Assembly: GCF_000835495.1 (NCBI RefSeq)
Contig: NW_015622546.1
Location: 3,156,955-3,220,954 of the forward strand
Direction of reading: 5' to 3'
Length of the DNA stretch: 64,000 nt
Source: Cladophialophora immunda
Lineage: Eukaryota > Ascomycota > Eurotiomycetes > Chaetothyriales > Herpotrichiellaceae
A model generated the notes under the pieces. It was given only the letters and a program-made list of their open reading frames with translations, ran no database searches and was not told the DNA's origin. The number at the start of each line of letters is the position of its first letter. Within the stretch, counting starts at the first letter, position 1. A program made the position numbers and the translations under genes. Positions 10,482 to 22,629 of the stretch are shown here, piece by piece.

Positions 10482-12108
10482 TCAAACAGCAACGATTTTC
10501 TTTCCGCCTGCTTCATAACGGCACGCCAACTCGGTCCAGGTGGTGTCCTTGTTTGACCACAGATCTTGCAGAAAGTGAAGGATTCCAAGGTAGTACTTGA
10601 ACCCCATATCCTGGGCGATGTCGGCATACGTTTTTGCTACAAATGCCTGGCGTTCCGGATCATCGCAGCATTCGGTGCCTGCAATAAACACTGGCCACGG
10701 CAAGTTTTGCAGGCATGATGGTTTGTCTTCAAGCTGATTCAACCTTTCAAACAAGACCATGGTGGAGGCGTCGACCTCCACTGGTTCGACTTGGCATCGG
10801 AAGAGGACTCTGTAAGTGTAAAGAAGCGCGGCATGGTGGTATATGTCGACGATCCGAACAAAATCCCTCCGCCTTGCGTCTCGCGGTAGCTCGAGGACAC
10901 CGGCTGCCATTAGAGTAGACCCTCGGGCCTGCTCGAACCCGGCGCGTGCATCGGCAGAAGTTATTGGGAGGTCGGCAAGGTTGAAGTTCCCAGGTGACGC
11001 CTTTTTGGGTCGTTCTCGTGACCATACTGTCACCCTGTGCAAGAGAGACAGGAATTCGGAAAAGATCAAATTAGAATGATCGGGTGCCGGAAGGATCACC
11101 TCTACAGTGCTCAAAGGTCCGAAAATCGTGGTGCAGGCCAAGATGTCATAAATGGAAAGCTGGTTCCGGAGGAAGTGAAAGAGGGCGTTATTCTCTCGGT
11201 TTGTTGTTGCGAGGGCATTCACCAACGTCCTTGCAGCTTGACGGTGTGAGTCTGCCGCCGCGGCGCCCGTCTCTGTCTCTGTCATTTCGTAGTTAGCCAG
11301 GGTAAGCATTGAGGCCAGCATCCACACAGCAGTATCTGCGTCTATTTGGCTGCTCAGGTCAAAGCCTGCGGCCAACTGACCGGTCACCTGCTGAATCTGT
11401 TTTGATATCATGGTAACGGCAGCATCACGGGCGCGAGCGGGAAAGCTCGTTTCTTTGCCCGTGGTAACAGCAAGATGCTGAGCTGAGATGGCCAAGATGG
11501 CGAGGAGGAGCACCGGCTGCTGGTCGGCCAAGGGAAGGACCAGTCGGCGGTATTCGTTCTTCTCGGAGTCTATCCACACCATCAAGCCCGCAATCTGTTT
11601 GTCATAATGCTCCAGTAACCGCAACCTGGTGGCCAGGTCTGGAAACCCAGGAAACAGGGTTTCTAGAGGGTCCACGAACGGGGCGGGTCGAACAGTGCTG
11701 TTCTGTTCGGGCGATTTGACCGACTTGGGAGAGGTCGAGTCCTTGGAAGCAGTGCTGCTGGGTTTAGGCGGCGGTTTGTCAATGTGTGGCGTGGTGCGCC
11801 CCTTGAGGTGTCCACGAACGGCTATACCATTGGCCCATCTCAATCGAGGGCCGTAGCCGGGACAAACTAGTCCTTTCTTCGAGCATTTGAGACATTTGGG
11901 GAGAGATCTATCGCAGCGGATTCGTCTTTTGACACAGGTTGGACAATCTTTGCAACAGTCAGCCTCCTGATTGGCAACTTCCACCTTGTCCTCTGGCTCA
12001 GGGTCAGAGGAGAAATTGCAAGTATGCACCTTGTGGCCCGACGGTGGGCGGACTCGACCCTGAAGCCTGACTTGAAGCCTTCGCCTCGTCGTGGTGAACG
12101 GTATTCAT
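10482..12108 (-). CDS. Zn2Cys6 fungal transcription factor
   Basis: The largest open frame begins at a GTG (12029) with no ATG, so I looked for a first exon. The ATG at 12108 reads MNTVHHDEAKASSQ... to a donor at 12029 (GTGCAT). An acceptor at 11948, preceded by a GCTGAC branch-like site, restores phase. The product is 514 residues from exons 12108-12030 and 11947-10482. Splicing places the binuclear zinc cluster at residues 28-55, with Cys28, 31, 38, 45, 48 and 55 in canonical Cx2Cx6Cx6Cx2Cx6C spacing, followed by a basic and Pro/Ser-rich linker. The remaining approximately 400 residues resemble the fungal-specific regulatory domain (Fungal_trans_2 type). It is a nuclear DNA-binding regulator. 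Its divergent neighbour is a permease, which makes that gene a possible target. Targets and effector are not visible from sequence. Confidence 0.88.
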
Positions 12109-13380
12109 GGCGTGGTCTCGGCAGTTAGCAGGGCCTGCAGGCGGTGTCGCTGCTCATGTTGGACTATCAGATGGGTTAGATGGAACCAGCAGAATGCCTC
12201 ACGGTGTCACCGGGCACAACATGCTTTCGGCAAAAGACGATCCAGGCTGAGTGAAGGGGGGGGTTTGAACTCGAGGTGTGCAAAGAGCTTATCGGTTGCG
12301 GCTGGACATTTGCTTGGGGATGCCAGCACGTGGCATGTAACACGTGACACGGGCCAACGAGTCAACGAGTCCGGAGCAAATCCAGCCTCATTATTCAAAC
12401 ACCCCGCACGTCTGGCCAGTTGCACCATCAAAAGTGCCGTCACGAGATCAATCGGTATCAAATACGCCTTTATTTCCACCTAGAGTAGGTATCCTTGGCA
12501 GGTGGGCGTTCACAAACTTATGTGCTCATCATCTCCCGCTGCTATGGATGGAATCCCTATATCCCGGATCGGAAAAACATATTGCGACCAAAGTATCAAC
12601 CAGACGATATCCACCGAGATCTGGGGAAGGGTGGCTATAGATCCGTCTTTCCGTCTTGTCGTCCTTCAGAGACTTCTTGTTCTGTTCGCCGTGCGACTCC
12701 ATTTTGATTGTATCGCGGCTTACGCTTATCATCTTTGCAGCTAGGAGCACGCGGAAGGCGGAGAGCTCTCAAGACTAAGGCTAGAACGGGATATTGACGA
12801 GAGAAAAGCCCGGTTGTTCCCGTTCGTCTAAACCTCCTCTTTGATCATGGTGCTGGCCTTGATTTGCCCAGCTCCTCAGCGACGGGGCCAAAAGGACCTG
12901 GCCGTTGCAAACCAACCTCTTTGGGCACACGGGGGGCCCTTCCATCTGCACCCAGCAGAATCTGTCGACCCCCTCAAGATCCATCAGCGCGTTCTCCATA
13001 CCCTATGCTATCATATTCCTTTCAAGCAATTCCATCCCCTCTTATCTCTTGACAACCCTACACCACCAGACGCTCGGCAGAGAGATAGCGAGTCTCGATA
13101 AGTGTGTCCAGCTAGACTCTCTTTGGTGGCAAAAAGGAGAACACGGTGGAGTGAGCAGGAGAGGAGCGAGCTCCCACGTGTACGCAGTAATTTAAACTTC
13201 AGCCATTTGACATCCTGGGTCACTCAATCTGAACTCGGATCAGAAAGCTGGTGCGAACATCTCTACAGCAAAGGGACGATATATTGTGCTCTATTCCATG
13301 AGTAGAATTACACCCTTCCGCCTCCTTCTTGCGCCCAGTGGTCCGCTTTTGGGACTCCCAACCGTTGTTGTTTCGTCGAG
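12109..13380. promoter_or_regulatory. Shared divergent promoter region (regulator / permease)
   Basis: These 1.27 kb separate the start codons of the Zn2Cys6 regulator (minus) and the permease (plus). I see three CACGTG boxes, at 12327-12332, 12341-12346 and 13175-13180. The first two are separated by only eight bases. CACGTG is bound by bHLH factors such as Cbf1 or Pho4-type proteins. No coding sequence is supported here. Confidence 0.55.
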
Positions 13381-15366
13381 ATGGACACGATCAAGGATGA
13401 TACGGTCGGTCTGAGCAGCGATGAGAATACACTCATCAGCCTCGGCCACAAGCCAGAGCTGAAGCGGACATATAATTTCTGGAGCTGTGAGTCTCGTGAA
13501 ATGCCAGTTCGGGACTATCAAGTGGCTAATAAGCGCTGGGGCAGTGATGGCGTACCAAACCACCATTCTATGCTCATGGAGTTGCAACATTGTCATGTTC
13601 TACTACATATTCACCCTCGGTGGACCGGTTTGCCTTGTCTGGGGAACGTGAGTTCAAGTGTCAAGGGCTTGTTTGTGGAGGCACGCCTCTAACGGATGCA
13701 ACCTGCAGCGTCGTGGTCACGATCGGGCAACTCCTCGTCATGGCTTCACTGGCCGAATACTGCTCCATCTGGCCTACCGCAGGAGGTCAACAATTTTACA
13801 CCCAGGTACGCTTCCTTGCCCCGGGGACAGATCGTTGGACACTAAATCCTCTAGGTTGTTGCCCCCAAGAACTCACGACGCTTCCTATCGTACCTAGTCG
13901 GCTGGTGCGTTCTGGTGGGAGAAATCTCAACCGCCAGCTCCTGTGCCTTGAACAGTGCAGAAATTGTGGCGGCTCTCGTTGAGATCATACATCCAAATGT
14001 CGACTGGAAGGTGAGGATCACTGTGATATTCCGTTAATGTTGTACCTACTAAATCATCATAGCCCTACATGACCTGGCTTATCTATACGGGCTTTTTAGT
14101 GGCTCCTGCGCTGTCGAATTTGCTTCCAAAATATCTTCCTGCCCTGCAACTCTTTGGTGCATTCTTCAACATCTCGAACGCGCTCATCTGGACAATTGTT
14201 TTTCTGGTACTAGCCGACAAGAACAGCTCCAAATTTGTCTTCACGGAATTCCTCAACACGTCAGGCTGGACCTCCAAGGGATGGGTCTTCATTCTGAGCA
14301 TGTACGTTCCCATATACGGTCTCTATGGAAGTGATGGTGTGATGCACTTGGTCGAAGAGATGAAAAACGCTTCCCGTGATGCTCCTGTAAGTGCCCGCTT
14401 CATTGCCGTGGAGCAAGGTGTACTGACTATAGAACAGCGAGTCATGGTGTGGTCTATGGTGTGGGCTGGCGTAACTGCCTGGCTTTCGGCCATCGTTATG
14501 TGCTACACAGTGGGCCCCAACTGGGAAAATTATCTCGAAGCCACCTCCTCCTATGTGGTAAGGACCACAAACCACGCTGGCGATTGTGTCACTCAACTAA
14601 TGACTCTTCAGGCATGGTTCATGGACGTGCTGAACTCGACATACGGCGGAGGAATATGGGTTGCTGTCATGATGATGGGCCTGAACGTACGTGGCTCAGT
14701 CAAGACCGGGGTGCCTGTAACAAAACGGCTGACCGTGGACAGTATCTGATCATTGTCAACATGAACACCGCCGGGTCACGTCTCGCGTGGTCAATGGCTC
14801 GCGACAGAGCTTTCCCTTACTCGGACTATTTTGCCCAAGTCAACAAGCGATTTGAGATGCCCCTCCGAGCCATGATGGCCTTTATTGTGCTGAACCTCCT
14901 CACAGGCCTCCTGGTCCTGGGGAGTTCGCTGGCCTTTTACGCCATCATCTCGGGCGGTGGCGTCGCCTTGCAGGTCTCTTACTGCGTGCCGATCCTTTGC
15001 GTGGTTCTGCGAGGTCGTCATCACCTGCCACCGCGACCCCACTTCGACCTTGGTCGATGGGGCTACGCCGTCAACATTGCGGGTTTGCTCTGGAGCATCA
15101 TCGTGGTTCTCTTCTATGTCTTCCCCCAGTACGTCCCCGTCGTGGGCGAGATAGCGAACATGAACTGGGCCATTGTCATCCTTGCCGGAGTCGTGGTCTT
15201 CGGTGGAGTGTACTGGTTCTGGAAAGGCCGGCACGAGTACCTGATTTTCAGCAACTCGATCCTCGACGACAACGTTGTTATTCACGGAGAAGCGGTCGTC
15301 ACTGGCCGGGATGCCGCCGCCACTTTTGGACAATCTCAGCCCGAAAAGAGACTCGACCTCGAGTGA
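13381..15366 (+). CDS. APC-superfamily permease, choline/GABA/amino-acid transporter type
   Basis: An eight-exon model joins 13381-13486, 13545-13647, 13709-13805, 13855-14010, 14063-14386, 14438-14557, 14612-14686 and 14743-15366 (534 residues, the usual size). All introns are 49-61 nt and phase is kept. The cytosolic N-terminus contains GHKPELKRTYNFWSL, the conserved lead-in to the first span of the yeast Hnm1/Uga4-like group. About twelve hydrophobic segments follow. Recognisable blocks include MASLAEYCSIWPTAGGQ and the loop NTAGSRLAWSMARDRAFPYS, both characteristic of this family. It should move choline, GABA or an amino acid across the plasma membrane with protons; the substrate cannot be read from sequence. 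Its head-to-head position with a Zn2Cys6 regulator suggests substrate-specific induction, which is inference. Confidence 0.9.
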
Positions 15367-15882
15367 ATGTGTGTCTGGGAGAAAAGAGCAGGATCTCAAC
15401 GGGTGGCACAATAGATGGGTTTCTGAGCGAACACGGACTTTTGGGATTTTCGGGCTCTAACTAGCCTACTTTCAGCGTGGATGGAAATGCGATTAAAAGG
15501 GATGTAAATTCGGAGGGCTTATGAGGGTCTTAGGGTCGTTGGCAAAGAATTGTCAGCGAAAAATGGATTGCAGATAGGAATTCCTACGAAGAATGATGCC
15601 TAGACCGGTAAATAGTGAATCAGCGAGCATGCCGAGTGGGTTTATGCAAGTCACTTGCGCGCGGGGACGCGGCGGCTTCGCGATCGCGTTTTGCTCAAAA
15701 GTCCGGAGCCTCAGTGCTCCCCCCCCCCCCTATTGCGACCTCCATGCCTAGGGATTAGTGGCTTGCGGCTGCGTCGAGTTCGCCAGGGATCGACTTCAAT
15801 TCTGTGCAGGACGGCGTAGCTATTCCCATTTGTTCACTGTTCTCTGGCAACTGTCGACTCTGCCTGCCCTAGACTTCCCAAA
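15367..15882. other. Intergenic between permease and OGG1
   Basis: No gene is seen. The stretch contains a run of twelve C at 15719-15730, roughly 150 bp before the OGG1 start codon, and a GC-rich segment (gcgcgcggggacgcggcggc) just upstream at about 15657-15676. Confidence 0.5.
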
Positions 15883-17169
15883 ATGACTCGAATCAGCGAA
15901 TGGCGCAGGCTGCCCATCTCCCTGAACGAACTGTGCCTCGCAACCACCCTGCGCTGCGGGCAGTCCTTCCGCTGGCGCCAGTGCGACGACCAGACCTGGG
16001 CATGTACCCTTCGCGGTCGCATTGTGCAATTGTCTCAGCCCGACAAATCGCACATCCAGTACCGCTCGATATGGCCTGCATCTGCGACCACCGGCTCGGC
16101 TTTCGAAGCGCCTCTGACACCTCCCTCGTCCATCCCACCGAGTGCAGTTCCAGACGAGGACTGCGACGACAACGACGACACCAGATCCCTGATCCAGCAC
16201 TACCTCAACCTGGAGCCGAATCTTGAAACCCTCTACGCCCAATGGTCGGCGTCGGACGCCAACTTTCGCAAGAAGGCGCCCAAGTTTACAGGAGTGAGGA
16301 TCTTGCGGCAGGACGCTTGGGAAGCGTTGATCGGCTTCATTTGCAGCAGCAATAACAATATCATACGCATCTCGCAGATGGTGGACAAGCTGTGCACGCA
16401 CTACGGGACATACATTGGCACTCTGGAGGGTCGACCGTACCATGACTTTCCGGAGCCGTCAGCACTGACGGGCAAGAATGTCGAGAGCCACCTCAGAGAG
16501 CTGGGATTTGGCTATCGCGCAAAATACATCTATCAGACTGCCAGAATCATTGCCGAGGATCGAGAAGCTGGCTGGATAGATACCCTTCGGAACCCGGAGT
16601 CTCCTGCGTACGGCACCACCAAGCCGTCCCCCGCCGGCGAAATGAAGCCTGAAGGCCGCGACGGCTATCGCCAGGCACATGAGCAACTCCTCGAGTTGCA
16701 AGGCGTGGGACCTAAAGTGGCGGATTGTGTGTGTTTGATGGGGTTGGGTTGGGGAGAAGCAGTGCCGGTCGACACACACGTATGGCAGATTGCGCAACGA
16801 GACTACAAGCTGGGGAAGGGGAAAAATAGCAGTATGACCAAGGGGACATACGACGCGGTCGCGAACCATTTCCGGAGGATATGGGGGAAGGAGGCTGGGT
16901 GGGCGCACAGTGTGTTGTTCACGGCGGACTTGAGGACGTTTGCCGAGAGACTCACAACACGAGTGGAAGTCAAAGTCGAGAAAGGGGAAGGAGAGAAAGG
17001 AGAGCAAGGAGATGATGAGGAGCAGAAGGTTGTAAAGAAAAAGACTGCGCAACGGGTATCCCTTAAGCGGAACCCTGAGGAGGAGGATGAGTCCAAGACC
17101 GTGGTGCACATTGAAGAAGAGATAACGACGACTTCCAGCGAAAGGGTCAAGCGGCGACGACGTAAATGA
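15883..17169 (+). CDS. OGG1: 8-oxoguanine DNA glycosylase/AP lyase
   Basis: This is a single-exon gene of 428 residues. It removes 8-oxo-guanine paired with cytosine and then nicks the strand, the first step of base-excision repair in nucleus and mitochondria. The N-terminal OGG_N domain starts with EWRRLPISLNELCLATTLRCGQSFRW. The HhH-GPD core has FICSSNNNIIRISQMV, the hairpin LQGVGPKVADCVCLM with catalytic Lys278, and VPVDTHVW with Asp297. The 19-residue Lys-Asp spacing equals that of human OGG1 (Lys249/Asp268). An insertion of about 40 polar residues follows residue 65. The C-terminus after about residue 355 is a long Lys/Glu-rich tail ending KRRRRK, probably a nuclear localisation signal. 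The next gene, Rax2, lies 1.75 kb downstream on the same strand and looks unrelated. Confidence 0.95.
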   Translation: MTRISEWRRLPISLNELCLATTLRCGQSFRWRQCDDQTWACTLRGRIVQLSQPDKSHIQYRSIWPASATTGSAFEAPLTPPSSIPPSAVPDEDCDDNDDTRSLIQHYLNLEPNLETLYAQWSASDANFRKKAPKFTGVRILRQDAWEALIGFICSSNNNIIRISQMVDKLCTHYGTYIGTLEGRPYHDFPEPSALTGKNVESHLRELGFGYRAKYIYQTARIIAEDREAGWIDTLRNPESPAYGTTKPSPAGEMKPEGRDGYRQAHEQLLELQGVGPKVADCVCLMGLGWGEAVPVDTHVWQIAQRDYKLGKGKNSSMTKGTYDAVANHFRRIWGKEAGWAHSVLFTADLRTFAERLTTRVEVKVEKGEGEKGEQGDDEEQKVVKKKTAQRVSLKRNPEEEDESKTVVHIEEEITTTSSERVKRRRRK

Positions 17170-18917
17170 TGGAGCTGCTTGTCCGTGGTGTTGCTAGCAT
17201 CCAGGGTATCGGACTCTCGAAACACGGGTGTTGATCACGGATCACTCAATGGGGACCGTCACCACCATTCAGTGTTTCAGTATCACGTGTGTTCGTGTCT
17301 CCTCTTTCTCGTGGGGGGCTTGACGTGTGTCAGACAGTAGCACCTCGTATGTAGGAAAAGCAGCAGAGCAACATTGGCTGGTGCTACGGAATACGTGCTG
17401 GCCGTCGACTCGTCGAAGTCCGAAGGGCTCGAAGCATGGGGTTCCCTGACCGATGACGACGGTGTTCCAGCAGCCGAAGTGTCGAGTTCCTGGTTTTTCT
17501 CCCTGTGGACGAGTACTCGCACATTGTTAGTTTCGATCGTTTGATGGCAGCGATTACGCAGGTGACGGAAACTTTTGGCCAGTGCCACTCCGCCCGGAGG
17601 ACGGAACCCAGCTGAAGGTCAAATCAAATTGCGCTTGGAGCCAGGAAGACTCGGTCCCTCCCTGTGCAAGCATGAGGTAGGGAGAGGCTATACTACACTC
17701 CTTTGGGGAAATTGCACTTGCCGCGGCGTCAGATTTGAGTTGAGGCAGAGAACCGGGCGAGAGCTGGACATTTTGGAACGTCTTGGGACGTCTTGCGTGT
17801 CTGGACGGGCGTTGGGCCTCTCGTACACAAACAAATCTGAGAAGTGCGCGGCCGCAGCCATCTCTGGTGATTTCATTCGAGAAGGGCAGAAGATTCTGTG
17901 GCCGTTCTGTTGTCCAGTCGATCGGAGAAGATGGGCGTTGAGGGGTGTTTCTGGGCCGCCATTGGCGGCAGCAATTTGGGGCCCAGATTGAGGCTGGGGA
18001 GATGGATGGAGGAGCCTCGAGCAGCTTACAGGTGGCCTCGGTGGGCTGCAGGCATTCCACGGGGCCTGACTGGGTGACTGGGTGACGCCGGGCATTTGGA
18101 CATCCGACTCTGCAGCAACCGAAGGAGCCCAAAAGCTTCTTGCGGATTGTTCCTGGGCCTCCTGGGCCTGTCGTGCCAGATTGACCACTCTCGGGCCTCT
18201 GCTGGGTCGCACTTGTGCAGGTGGTACAAAGCCCACGCCGGCCACCCCCACTTAGCCTAATGGCCTTGTTTTCCTGCCCAGAACTTTCCCAGGCTCCCCC
18301 AGTGGCAGCTGGTGGCTTGCCCCGTCGCAGCCTCCAACATCTCCTCCCATCAATTGCGTTGCACATCCCATTGTTCGCATTTTCCGCTACGGACAATCTC
18401 CTTTCGTCACTGGCAGCTTCTTTTCCAAGGATCTTCATCTTGACCTTCCCGTTCCCTGCACCACCTCGCAAACCACCGCATCCTCAGCTTCACGACTGTC
18501 ACTCCTTCCTACCCGTCGTCCTTTTTTCGCCATATCCCCCCCTCCCCGGCCTCTTGACCACAACACCGTCCCTAGGGTTTTGGTTTGGGTTTCGGTTGTG
18601 CAAAAACAACATCAACACACCCTCTTAATTCCTTGCTCCACCACCAGAGCACCACTCCGTTTCGTCCCATCCCTGCTCCTTCTCAGTCCTGTGCCCACGC
18701 GTGTTGTCTCCCGTCATCAGTTTAAATCCATCGCGCTCGACTACGTTGGACGACCCCCAACTCCGAGATCCCAGTTTTAGAAGCTCACCACCACCACCAG
18801 CACCAGGCCTGTGGTCCGCGTCGTCACCGACTGAGCATGCCTCTACGAATATCACCGTTGTAGCACCCTCCCTCCTCCGTCTGGTCGCTACGGCGCAGGC
18901 ACAGATCGCGTCGAACC
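17170..18917. other. Long leader/promoter of RAX2
   Basis: No coding region is supported here. A minus-strand frame at 17554-18471 is compositionally biased. From about 18440 to 18660 the plus strand is strongly CT-rich, the usual pyrimidine tract around transcription start sites in filamentous fungi. This suggests that RAX2 transcription starts in that area with a 5' leader of some hundreds of bases. A CACGTG box lies at 17284-17289. Confidence 0.5.
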
Positions 18918-21900
18918 ATGCATCTGCTGTCACGGTTCGGCTCCAAGGTGTCGACCGCTCTACTATTGCTCGCGGCGCAAGCGGTCTCACAGTCCGTTCC
19001 TCCACCTAATCTCGACATCAAGTCCCTGGGCCAAGTTACTCTCGCCGGCGACTTCGACGCCATTTCTATTTACACGTCAATTGGGCAACAAGAAGGATCT
19101 AATGGCACACAGTCGATATTGTCCCAGCTACCAAATGGGGGCTTCGACATTTTGTCCTCCACCGACGCCAGCATCGAAGCACTCTGTCCGCTGGTGGTTA
19201 ATAGCACACTCATGGGAATCGTGGTTGGAGGTAATTTCACCAGTGTCGGAGGGGTCGCAGCGCGATCTCTAGCTTGGATCAACGCAACCACCCTGGAGGT
19301 CCAGGCGATCGGCGGGGTGCAAGGCACCGTCTCGGCGCTCTATTGTGACGAAGACAATTCAATCCTGTACGTTGGTGGTGCTTTTGACGCGGGTAATTCG
19401 ACAAATGCAATTGGATGGGCGGCGGGTGGCTGGTCCAGCTTGCCCTTTGCGGGTTTCGATGGTCCAGTCAGCTCCATCACCAAAGCTCCCGACGGCCACA
19501 TCATCTTTGGAGGTTCTTTCACGGGCCTGGGCAATATATCGTCCAGTTCCTTGAAGAACCCCGAATCTCAGGTGATCAATCTCTCGACCGCTAATCTCAC
19601 CGCCCGCGGGAACACGAGCACGGCAGGCTTGGGCGATCCGAAGAACGTTGTCTGCCCCTCGAACAGCTCGGATGGCTCATCTGACTTTTTGCTGGCCGAC
19701 AATACTGCAGGTAGTTGGCGTGCGGACTTGGCTTTCGGTTTCGAGCCAACCAAGCTCCGACTATGGCAGACAAGTCAGAGTGGAAAAGGTACAAAGACGT
19801 GGCGATTTACGGCACACCCTCTCGATGGCATCCTCAACTTCACCACCACAGACCCTGCCACTGGAGATCTCATTTCTTGCTCGTCAACATGTCCGCTGGC
19901 AAAGTACAACGCGTCCCAGCCGTATCAAGACTTTTATTTCGTCAATCTGGTAGGCATGAACAGCTTCACCATTGATATCTCGGCTTGGTACGGAAATGGA
20001 GGTGGCCTGGGGGGCATTGAACTCTTTCAAAATGACATCTTTTCTTACGCCGTCGAAGCGTTTAATGAACCCACCTGCGAAACCACTGGCATTCGATCCG
20101 AAGCCACTGCGACGGGATCTTGGTATACGACTCCTTCGAGGGAAAGCGTGTCCGACTATCTCACAGTTGTGGTAGGTCCCACAACCGTTGATACCACGCT
20201 CATAGTCTTCGAGCCCGACGTACCACAGAGTGGGAATTACTCCGTCATTGTCTATACCCCTGGCTGTCTGCAGGATAGCTCATGCTCAGCACGCGCCGTT
20301 GTTAATGTCACTGGCAGCCTGACGCAGGACGGAAAACAATCTTTCGGCACCACGCTCTTCCAAACCAACGATTTTGACAAGTACGACATAGTGTACCAAG
20401 GGCATGTGGACGCCACCACAACAGGTTTTCGACCATCTGTGACACTCAGGCCGTCAGGACAACAGGCTGCGCAACTGGTTGTCGCGTCTCGAGTCAAGTT
20501 TGGCTTCACCTCCACAACCGGTGGTTTAAATGGCTTGTTCGACTATGATCCCAACAATCACACTATCGACTACGCCACAGCCGACTTCTCCAAGTCTGCC
20601 ATCAACAACGCCGGCACCACCCTCAAGGCCAATGCGAATGTTTTGGCACTGGCAACGCGTGACGACACCATTTACGCAGCGGGTCGGTTCTCCGACGACG
20701 TCTTCGAGAACATTATGGCATTCCACAACAATAATGCATCCTCTTTGCCCGACGGTGGTCTGAATGCGGCTGTGAACGACATGTACAGCTTAGATGACTT
20801 TCTGTATGTTGGGGGCAATTTCACCAACACTGCCCAGGGCAATGTGAACGGACTGAGGAATGTCGCTGCGTACCAGTATTCAAAAAATACATGGGTCCCA
20901 CTGGGCGCTGGACTGGACGGCCCAGTGGAGGCGGTTGAACCGATGCAACTAAACATCTCCCAGAGTGGTGGTCCAGAGACTGTGGTCGCCTTCAGCGGCT
21001 CTTTCACGCGGATTCTCGCGTCTGATTCTACTTCGGTGTCTCGGGTGGACGGATTGGCAATCTGGGTTCCCTCACAGAAGGGCTGGCTGGCGAATCTGAA
21101 CGTCCCAAAGGAGGCTTTGGTTGGTAAATTGTACGCTGCGACGTTCCTACCGAACAACACCTGGCTCGGTGCGGGAACAATCAACTCCCTCGGACTGGCC
21201 ATCAGTGGCGCAGCCGGCCTCCAGTCTCAATCCGGTGGTCAGGTCGCACTTTCGCGACTTCCTGTCGATATCACGCCCAGCGATGCTCAGTCTAGCACAA
21301 GAAAACGAGCTGCCCAAGCCACGCAGAATGTGACTGGTGTCACTACAGGCCTCTATTACACCGGCAATGGACAAAATGTGACCGTCATGGGAGGACACTT
21401 CAGTGCAACTGCAACCGGTGGATCCGCCATCGAGAATCTCATGTTCTTGAATGGTTCCAATAACAACCGGGTGACGGGACCTCCCGCAGGGATGGATGCC
21501 AGTTCAACCGTTCTGGCCCTCGCTCTCTCGGAGAACATTCTTTTTGCTGGTGGCACCATCTCCGGGCGTGTTGAGAACACCAACATCAACGGCCTGGTTT
21601 TGTACGACATGAGCACCGCGGCATATCGAGCAATCCAACCGGCAGCTTTGCAAGGTGATAGCGTGGCAGTCAATGCCATAGCTCCCCGGTCAGGCACAAC
21701 AGCCGTGTATGTGGGTGGCACATTTGACCGGACTTCGCAAGATCTCTCTTGTCCAGTTGTTTGCATGTACGACACCTCAACGAGCCAGTGGAATACAGTC
21801 GGGACTGGATTGCAAGGCACCGTTTCATCTCTGTTCTGGAGGACCGGTTCAGATCTTTTGGCTGCTGGCAATCTGAAGGTTCAAGGCAATCAGACGTCCC

Positions 21901-22629
21901 TTGCGACTTACAACACTGGCAGTCAAACGTGGTCTGTTTATGAAATTGCTGGTATTCCTGGACCCGTCACGGCGTTCTGTCCTGCCACCACCGATGCGAA
22001 TCACATGTGGGTAGCAGGTACGGCGAATAACGGCTCAACATTTCTGGTAGAGATCGAAGGAGTCAACGTGAGACCAGTCGCGGATGCCTTTGGCGCTGGA
22101 ACTACTATTCGCGGTCTGGAAATCATGCCCTTGACTCGCGATCACGGGTCGACCCCATACCTCGACAACGATTATGCCTTGCTGGTGACAGGTCAACTCA
22201 ACATTCCTGGTTTCGGAAACGCAGCAGCAGCGTTGTTCAACGGCACCCACATGGAGCCTTTAATATTGGCTTCGACAGCGGATGGAAGCCCTGGCAGCAT
22301 AAGCCAGGTATTCTCCTCTCATACCAATGTTCTCAGATCAAGTGGTAAGTAACTCTAGCTCTTCTCGAAACGATCACCGCTGACTTTTTTAAACAGAAGG
22401 TGGGCATTCCTTAGGGATTGTCATCCTTGTCGCCCTCTGTGCTGCGTTAGGCACCATCTTCCTAATAATATTAATCGGCATCATCCTGAACTACATCCAA
22501 AGAAAGCGCGCTGGATACAAGAGCGTTCCCAGCGTGCCTTACACGGACAAACATTCCAACATCCATCGGGTGCCTCCAGAAGCTCTATTGGGCAGTCTTG
22601 CCTCGAAGCCTGGAGTGCCGGCGGTGTGA
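18918..22629 (+). CDS. RAX2: Rax2-type cortical cell-polarity protein
   Basis: Two exons, 18918-22344 and 22397-22629, give 1219 residues, almost the size of yeast Rax2. There is a clear signal peptide (LLLLAAQAVSQS, cleaved near residue 26). A very long lumenal or extracellular part follows, with repeated kelch/propeller-like units (for example VGGAFDAGNS, FGGSFTGLG, VGGNFTNT, VGGTFDRTS) and many N-glycosylation sequons. One transmembrane span lies at about residues 1147-1173, followed by a short basic cytosolic tail (QRKRAGYK...). The span and tail are encoded by the small second exon, so a model that misses the 52-nt intron would produce a secreted protein. In yeast Rax2 works with Rax1 to mark division sites for bipolar budding. 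In filamentous fungi relatives sit at hyphal tips and septa. Confidence 0.93.

Noticed and set aside
14791..15411. 206-codon minus-strand frame
   Set aside because: It is antisense to the last exon of the permease, which has strong family motifs.
17554..18471. 305-codon minus-strand frame
   Set aside because: Its composition is biased (Arg/Pro/Ser) with no motif, and it lies opposite the RAX2 promoter and CT-rich leader.
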